DNA from: Pseudacidovorax sp. NFM-22
Lineage (GTDB): Bacteria > Pseudomonadota > Gammaproteobacteria > Burkholderiales > Burkholderiaceae_C
Assembly: GCF_021401245.1 (NCBI RefSeq)
Contig: NZ_JACBFY010000003.1
Location: 496,001-560,000 of the forward strand
DNA: 64,000 nucleotides
Direction of reading: 5' to 3'
The translations under genes were made by a program, and so were the position numbers. Below, in pieces: positions 59,447 to 64,000 of the stretch. Position 1 is the stretch's first letter, and every line of letters starts with the position of its first letter. Under the pieces are notes generated by a model that was not told where the DNA came from, did not search any database, and worked only from the letters and a program-made list of their open reading frames with translations.

Positions 59447-61366
59447 TTGAACAACAATCAGTGGTTTTCCAAGATCGCCGTCTGGCTGGTCATCGCCATG
59501 GTGCTTTTTACGGTGTTCAAGCAGTTTGACACCCGAGGCGCCATGGGATCCGGCACGGTGAACTACTCCGAGTTCCTGGAGCAGGTCCGCAACAACCAGA
59601 TCAAGAGCGCGGTCATCCCCGAGGGCTTGGCCGGTGGCGAAATCACCGCCATCACCAACGACGACCGGAAGATCCGCACCAACGCCACCGTGCTCGATCG
59701 AGGCTTGGTCGGCGACCTCATCGACCACAATGTCAAGTTCGACGTCAAGCCGCGCGAAGAGGGCTCGCTGCTCATGACGCTGCTGGTGAGCTGGGGCCCC
59801 ATGCTGCTGCTCATCGGCGTGTGGGTGTACTTCATGCGCCAGATGCAGGGCGGCGGCAAGGGCGGCGCCTTCAGCTTCGGCAAGAGCAAGGCGCGCATGC
59901 TGGACGAGAACAACAACACCGTCACTTTTGCAGACGTCGCGGGCTGCGACGAGGCCAAGGAAGAGGTGAAGGAGGTCGTCGACTTCCTGAAGGACCCGCA
60001 GAAGTTCCAGAAGCTGGGTGGCCGCATTCCCCGAGGCCTTCTGCTGGTCGGCCCTCCGGGCACCGGCAAGACGCTGCTGGCCAAGTCCATTGCTGGCGAA
60101 GCCAAGGTGCCGTTCTTCAGCATCTCGGGCTCGGACTTCGTGGAAATGTTCGTCGGCGTTGGCGCAGCCCGTGTGCGCGACATGTTCGAGAACGCCAAGA
60201 AGAACGCACCCTGCATCATCTTCATCGATGAAATTGACGCGGTGGGCCGCCAGCGTGGCGCAGGCCTGGGTGGCGGCAACGACGAGCGCGAGCAGACGCT
60301 CAACCAGATGCTGGTCGAGATGGACGGCTTCGAGACCAACCTCGGCGTGATCGTGGTCGCTGCGACGAACCGCCCGGACATTCTGGACGCCGCGCTGCTG
60401 CGCCCCGGCCGCTTCGACCGCCAGGTCTATGTGACGCTGCCGGACATCCGGGGTCGCGAGCAGATCCTGAGCGTGCACATGCGCAAGATCCCGGTGGGTC
60501 AGGACGTCAACCCGAGCGTCATCGCTCGCGGCACGCCCGGCATGTCCGGTGCCGACCTAGCCAACCTGTGCAACGAAGCCGCGCTGATGGCGGCTCGCCG
60601 CAACGCCCGCGTCGTGGAGATGCAGGACTTCGAGAAGGCCAAGGACAAGATCTTCATGGGTCCCGAGCGCAAGAGCATGGTCATGCCCGAGGAAGAGCGC
60701 CGCAACACGGCCTACCACGAGTCCGGCCATGCGCTGATCGGCAAGATGCTGCCCAAGTGCGATCCGGTCCATAAGGTCACCATCATTCCGCGTGGCCGCG
60801 CGCTCGGCGTGACGATGAGCCTGCCCGAGAACGATCGGTACAGCTACGACCGCGAGTACATGCTGAACCAGATCAGCATGCTGTTCGGTGGCCGGATCGC
60901 CGAAGAGGTGTTCATGAACCAGATGACCACCGGCGCTTCGAACGACTTCGAGCGTGCCACCAATCTGGCCCGCGACATGGTCATGAAGTACGGCATGAGC
61001 GAGGCCCTGGGCCCGATGGTCTATGCCGAGAACGAGGGCGAGGTGTTCCTGGGCCGTTCGGTAACCAAGACCACCAACATGAGCGAGGCCACCATGCAGA
61101 AGGTGGACTCGGAGGTGCGCCGCATCATCGACGAGCAGTACGCCCTGGCGCGTCGCCTGATCGAGGAGAACAGCGACAAGATGCACGCCATGGCCAAGGC
61201 CCTGCTCGAATGGGAGACCATCGACGCCGAGCAGCTGGACGACATCATGGCGGGCCGCGAGCCGCGTCCGCCCAAGGACTTCACGCCGCGCACGCCGTCC
61301 TCCGGTGGCGGCGGCAGCGGTGGCGCTCCGGCCGTCAAGCCCGACCCGGCGCCCACCGCAGCATGA
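59447..61366 (+). CDS. ftsH: ATP-dependent zinc metalloprotease FtsH
   Basis: Membrane-anchored AAA+ protease, 639 residues, which degrades misfolded membrane proteins and, in many bacteria, LpxC and sigma-32. Two membrane segments (about residues 6-24 and 102-121) flank a periplasmic domain. Walker A GPPGTGKT is at 202-209, Walker B is [11 protein letters not shown], and the zinc motif HESGH is at 424-428. TTG at 59447 is the start: GGAG lies six bases upstream and [17 protein letters not shown] is the usual N-terminus. The C-terminus is Gly/Pro-rich. Confidence 0.97.
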   Translation: MNNNQWFSKIAVWLVIAMVLFTVFKQFDTRGAMGSGTVNYSEFLEQVRNNQIKSAVIPEGLAGGEITAITNDDRKIRTNATVLDRGLVGDLIDHNVKFDVKPREEGSLLMTLLVSWGPMLLLIGVWVYFMRQMQGGGKGGAFSFGKSKARMLDENNNTVTFADVAGCDEAKEEVKEVVDFLKDPQKFQKLGGRIPRGLLLVGPPGTGKTLLAKSIAGEAKVPFFSISGSDFVEMFVGVGAARVRDMFENAKKNAPCIIFIDEIDAVGRQRGAGLGGGNDEREQTLNQMLVEMDGFETNLGVIVVAATNRPDILDAALLRPGRFDRQVYVTLPDIRGREQILSVHMRKIPVGQDVNPSVIARGTPGMSGADLANLCNEAALMAARRNARVVEMQDFEKAKDKIFMGPERKSMVMPEEERRNTAYHESGHALIGKMLPKCDPVHKVTIIPRGRALGVTMSLPENDRYSYDREYMLNQISMLFGGRIAEEVFMNQMTTGASNDFERATNLARDMVMKYGMSEALGPMVYAENEGEVFLGRSVTKTTNMSEATMQKVDSEVRRIIDEQYALARRLIEENSDKMHAMAKALLEWETIDAEQLDDIMAGREPRPPKDFTPRTPSSGGGGSGGAPAVKPDPAPTAA

Positions 61367-62283
61367 TGCCGGCCGCGCACGGCATGCAGACGGGGCCTTC
61401 GGGCCCCGTTTTCTTTGGTTGGCAGGCGGGCCGTTTCCAGCTGGATCTGGCGCGGCCGCTGGTGATGGGCATCGTCAACGTGACGCCCGATTCCTTCTCG
61501 GACGGCGGCTCGCATGCGGATGTGTCTTCTGCGCTGGCGCACTGCGAACAGCTCCTTTCCGAAGGGGCCGACATCCTCGACATCGGCGGCGAATCCACCC
61601 GGCCCGGAAGTCCCGCCGTGCCGCTGGAGGAAGAACTTCGACGGGTCGTGCCGGTGATCCGCGAAGCGGTCCGGCTGGGTGTGCCGCTGTCCATCGACAC
61701 CTACAAACCGCAGGTGATGCAGGCCGTGCTCGACCTGGGCGCGGACATCGTCAACGACATCTGGAGCCTGCGGCAGCCAGGCGCCCGCGAGGTCGTGGCG
61801 GGCCATCCTCGCTGCGGCGTCTGCCTGATGCACATGCACCGCGATCCCCAGACCATGCAGTTGGCGCCCATGGAGGGCGACGCCGTGGTTCAGGCGATGG
61901 ACTTTCTGGCGGAACAGGTGCGTCAGCTTCAAGCCTTGGGCGTGGCCGCCGAGCGCATCGTGATCGACCCTGGCGTGGGCTTCGGCAAGACCGTTGAGCA
62001 GAATTTCGCACTTCTGGCCCGCCAGCAGGCCTTTGGGCAACTTGGTTTCCCGATTCTTGCGGGATGGTCGCGAAAATCCGCGCTGGGTGCCGTCACCGGC
62101 CTGGCGGAGGCGTCGCAACGCGCCCTGCCCAGCGTCGTGGCGGCCGTGCTCGCGGCCGACCGCGGCGCTCGCGTGCTGCGTGTGCACGACGTGCGCGAGA
62201 CGGTGCAGGGGTTGGCCGTGTGGTCAGCCATGCAGGCCCAGACGCCAGCCGCTCGACCACAACAACAAGAACCCGACACATGA
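61363..62283 (+). CDS. folP: Dihydropteroate synthase
   Basis: Joins p-aminobenzoate to dihydropterin pyrophosphate in folate synthesis; target of sulfonamides. About 300 residues. [15 protein letters not shown], then [14 protein letters not shown], the substrate loop [20 protein letters not shown], and the late GWSRKSALG lysine/arginine motif are all present. The start is unclear: ATG at 61363 overlaps the ftsH stop, while ATG at 61384 is also in frame. A terminator-like hairpin lies in this 5' segment. The stop overlaps the glmM ATG. Confidence 0.95.
   Translation: MMPAAHGMQTGPSGPVFFGWQAGRFQLDLARPLVMGIVNVTPDSFSDGGSHADVSSALAHCEQLLSEGADILDIGGESTRPGSPAVPLEEELRRVVPVIREAVRLGVPLSIDTYKPQVMQAVLDLGADIVNDIWSLRQPGAREVVAGHPRCGVCLMHMHRDPQTMQLAPMEGDAVVQAMDFLAEQVRQLQALGVAAERIVIDPGVGFGKTVEQNFALLARQQAFGQLGFPILAGWSRKSALGAVTGLAEASQRALPSVVAAVLAADRGARVLRVHDVRETVQGLAVWSAMQAQTPAARPQQQEPDT
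61390..61416 (+). terminator. Terminator-like hairpin overlapping the start of folP
   Basis: Eight-bp stem ACGGGGCC / GGCCCCGT with a TTCG tetraloop, followed by TTTTCTTT, lies 24 bases after the ftsH stop but inside the predicted folP reading frame. It probably ends most ftsH transcripts and leaves folP-glmM to read-through. Confidence 0.7.
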
Positions 62284-63614
62284 CCAGACAGTATTTCGGC
62301 ACGGACGGTATCCGTGGCACCGTGGGGCAGGCCCCGATCACCCCCGACTTCGTGCTGCGCCTCGCGCATGCGGTGGGCCGCGTGCTCAAGCGCAAGGAGG
62401 CGCGGCCCACCGTGCTCATCGGCAAGGACACGCGCATCTCCGGCTACATGCTGGAGTCGGCGATGGAGTCCGGCTTCAACTCCGCGGGCGTCGACGTGCT
62501 GCTGCTGGGGCCCTTGCCGACGCCTGGCGTGGCGTACCTGACGCGCGCGCAGCGGGCCAGCCTCGGCGTGGTGATCAGCGCGAGCCACAACGCCTATCCC
62601 GACAACGGCATCAAGTTCTTCAGCGCGCAGGGGACCAAGCTCAGCGACGAGTGGGAGGCCGAGGTCGAGGCTGCGCTGGCCGAGCCGCCCGTGTGGGTCG
62701 ACTCCGCCGGGTTGGGCCGGGCGCGTCGGCTGAGCGATGCCGCGGGCCGCTACATCGAGTTCTGCAAGAGCACCTTCCCGACCGACCTCAGCCTGCGCGG
62801 CATGCGCCTGGTGGTCGATGCCGCGCACGGCGCGGCCTACCAGGTGGCGCCCAACATCTTCCACGAGCTGGGTGCGGATGTGGCCAGCATCGGAGTGCGG
62901 CCCGACGGGCTCAACATCAACAAGGGCGTGGGTGCCACCCATCCCGGCGCCTTGGTGGCCGAGGTCAGGGCCCAGGGTGCGGATTACGGCATCGCGCTCG
63001 ACGGCGACGCCGATCGCCTGCAGATGGTCGATGCGTCGGGGCGGCTGTTCAACGGCGACGAGTTGCTGTACCTGATGGCCATGGACCGCGTGGCCCGCGG
63101 CACGCCGGTGGAAGGCGTGGTCGGCACGCTGATGACCAACAAGGCCGTGGAGGTGGCCTTGCGCAAGGCCGGCATCGACTTCGTCCGCGCCAAGGTGGGT
63201 GACCGCTATGTGCTGGAAGAGCTGGAGCGGCGGGGCTGGCTGCTGGGCGGCGAAGGCTCGGGCCACTTGCTGGCGCTGGATCGCCACACCACCGGCGATG
63301 GCTTGGTCAGCGCACTGCAGGTGCTCCAGGCCATCGTGCGTCGGGGATGCAGCATGGCTGAACTGCTGGCCGAGGTGCAGCTCTTCCCGCAGTGTCTGGT
63401 CAATGTGCGGCTCGCCCCCGGACAGGACTGGAAGGCCAACCAAGCCCTGGCCGAGGAAAGCGCCCGCGTGGAGACCGAGTTGGGCGACCAGGGCCGCGTG
63501 CTGATCCGTGCCAGCGGCACGGAGCCGTTGCTGCGGGTGATGGTGGAAGCCCCCGAGGAAGCGCGCGCCCAGGCGCTGGCCTCGCGCATTGCCGCCACCG
63601 TCGCCGTCGCCTGA
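62280..63614 (+). CDS. glmM: Phosphoglucosamine mutase
   Basis: Interconverts glucosamine 6-phosphate and glucosamine 1-phosphate for UDP-GlcNAc, and thus for peptidoglycan and lipid A. 444 residues. [16 protein letters not shown] at the N-terminus; the phosphoserine is Ser102 in [17 protein letters not shown]; the metal loop is [13 protein letters not shown]; the sugar-binding [12 protein letters not shown] and phosphate-binding [14 protein letters not shown] follow. Translationally coupled to folP through an ATGA overlap. Confidence 0.97.
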   Translation: MTRQYFGTDGIRGTVGQAPITPDFVLRLAHAVGRVLKRKEARPTVLIGKDTRISGYMLESAMESGFNSAGVDVLLLGPLPTPGVAYLTRAQRASLGVVISASHNAYPDNGIKFFSAQGTKLSDEWEAEVEAALAEPPVWVDSAGLGRARRLSDAAGRYIEFCKSTFPTDLSLRGMRLVVDAAHGAAYQVAPNIFHELGADVASIGVRPDGLNINKGVGATHPGALVAEVRAQGADYGIALDGDADRLQMVDASGRLFNGDELLYLMAMDRVARGTPVEGVVGTLMTNKAVEVALRKAGIDFVRAKVGDRYVLEELERRGWLLGGEGSGHLLALDRHTTGDGLVSALQVLQAIVRRGCSMAELLAEVQLFPQCLVNVRLAPGQDWKANQALAEESARVETELGDQGRVLIRASGTEPLLRVMVEAPEEARAQALASRIAATVAVA

Positions 63615-63624
63615 GCCGGCGGAC

Positions 63625-64000
63625 ATGCAAGCGTGCGTCGCGGCCGTCCACGCCAGCACCGTGCACGGCTTCTCCAAGTTCGAGGAAGACCACATCGTGC
63701 TGGTCGAAGGGCAGGGGGTCGAGGGGGATGCCCATGCCGGCACGACCGTGAAGCACCGCTCTCGCGTGGCCCGCAATCCGCAGCAGCCCAACTTGCGCCA
63801 GGTGCACCTGCTGCATGCCGAACTGTTCGACGAGTTGCTGCCGCGGGGCTTCCCGGTCTTTCCCGGCGAACTGGGCGAGAACATCACGACGCGTGGCCTG
63901 GACCTTCTGAGCCTGCCCACCGGCACGCGGCTGCAGCTCGGCGCGAGCGCCGAAGTGATGCTCACGGGCCTGCGCAATCCATGCAAGCAGATCGACCGCT
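63625..64000 (+). CDS. MOSC-domain protein, N-terminal part
   Basis: Partial gene cut by the window end; 125 residues are seen. The sequence shows a MOSC (MoCo sulfurase C-terminal) domain: VEGDAHAGTTVKHRSRVAR near residues 37-55, FPGELGENITTRGLDL, and the conserved cysteine in GLRNPCKQID, which in MOSC proteins carries or receives sulfur during molybdenum-cofactor-dependent reactions. No beta-barrel domain precedes it, so it is of the short YiiM-like type. It begins ten bases after glmM. Confidence 0.85.
   Translation, partial: MQACVAAVHASTVHGFSKFEEDHIVLVEGQGVEGDAHAGTTVKHRSRVARNPQQPNLRQVHLLHAELFDELLPRGFPVFPGELGENITTRGLDLLSLPTGTRLQLGASAEVMLTGLRNPCKQIDR

Overview
The window is 64 kb of GC-rich bacterial chromosome. 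It is almost certainly from a betaproteobacterium of the order Burkholderiales, most likely family Comamonadaceae. Three things point there. First, there are three Bug-type (TctC-like) periplasmic receptors, a family strongly expanded in this group. Second, the gene order rpsB-tsf-pyrH-frr-uppS-cdsA-dxr-rseP-bamA-ompH-lpxD-fabZ-lpxA-lpxB-rnhB and carA-carB-greA-yhbY/rlmE-ftsH-folP-glmM is the one known from Burkholderiales. Third, a palindromic intergenic repeat near 13.1 kb has the look of dispersed repeats in these genomes. This placement is inference; no 16S gene is present.

Layout. 1-5.0 kb: the end of a glutathione-dependent formaldehyde dehydrogenase with its S-formylglutathione hydrolase, a Bug receptor, and a LysR regulator divergent from an FAD aromatic hydroxylase. 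5.1-6.3 kb: rlmB with a small overlapping unknown gene. 6.3-17.3 kb: a LysR regulator divergent from a catabolic operon: fused enoyl-CoA hydratase/3-hydroxyacyl-CoA dehydrogenase, two acyl-CoA dehydrogenases, a family III CoA-transferase, a Bug receptor, a frameshifted acyl-CoA ligase and another Bug receptor. Together these look like uptake, CoA activation and beta-oxidation of an unidentified carboxylic acid. 17.4-22.7 kb: patatin phospholipase, CHRD lipoprotein, an OmpR/QseBC-like two-component pair, and a FetAB-like ABC exporter whose two genes appear fused because of a one-base indel. 23.1-31.0 kb: rimO, two identical tRNA-Leu(CAG) genes each with its own promoter and terminator, rnr, a short-chain dehydrogenase, and on the minus strand nnr and dadA.

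31.4-46.8 kb: the large translation/envelope cluster, covering ribosomal protein S2, EF-Ts, UMP kinase, ribosome recycling, undecaprenyl diphosphate, CDP-diacylglycerol and isoprenoid synthesis, RseP, BamA, Skp and lipid A synthesis, followed by RNase HII and a SpoU methyltransferase. 47-53.3 kb: a membrane diguanylate cyclase and carAB. 53.3-55.3 kb: an AraC regulator and a frameshifted alpha/beta hydrolase, apparently an accessory insertion. 55.3-64 kb: greA with a GraL-like terminated leader, a DUF4149 protein, Kdo hydroxylase and a glycosyltransferase, yhbY and rlmE divergent across only 20 bp, ftsH, folP, glmM, and the start of a MOSC-domain gene.

I found no CRISPR array, insertion sequence, prophage or defence system, and no gene cluster that is convincingly a new system. 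The most useful observations are: three single-locus indels, all in accessory genes; the tRNA-Leu duplication that overlaps the start of rnr, which has an ideal Shine-Dalgarno but ATC where ATG is expected; a promoter-terminator module ahead of greA; and a symmetric -10 between yhbY and rlmE that predicts two nearly leaderless mRNAs. Promoter and operator calls come from reading the sequence by eye and are marked with modest confidence.
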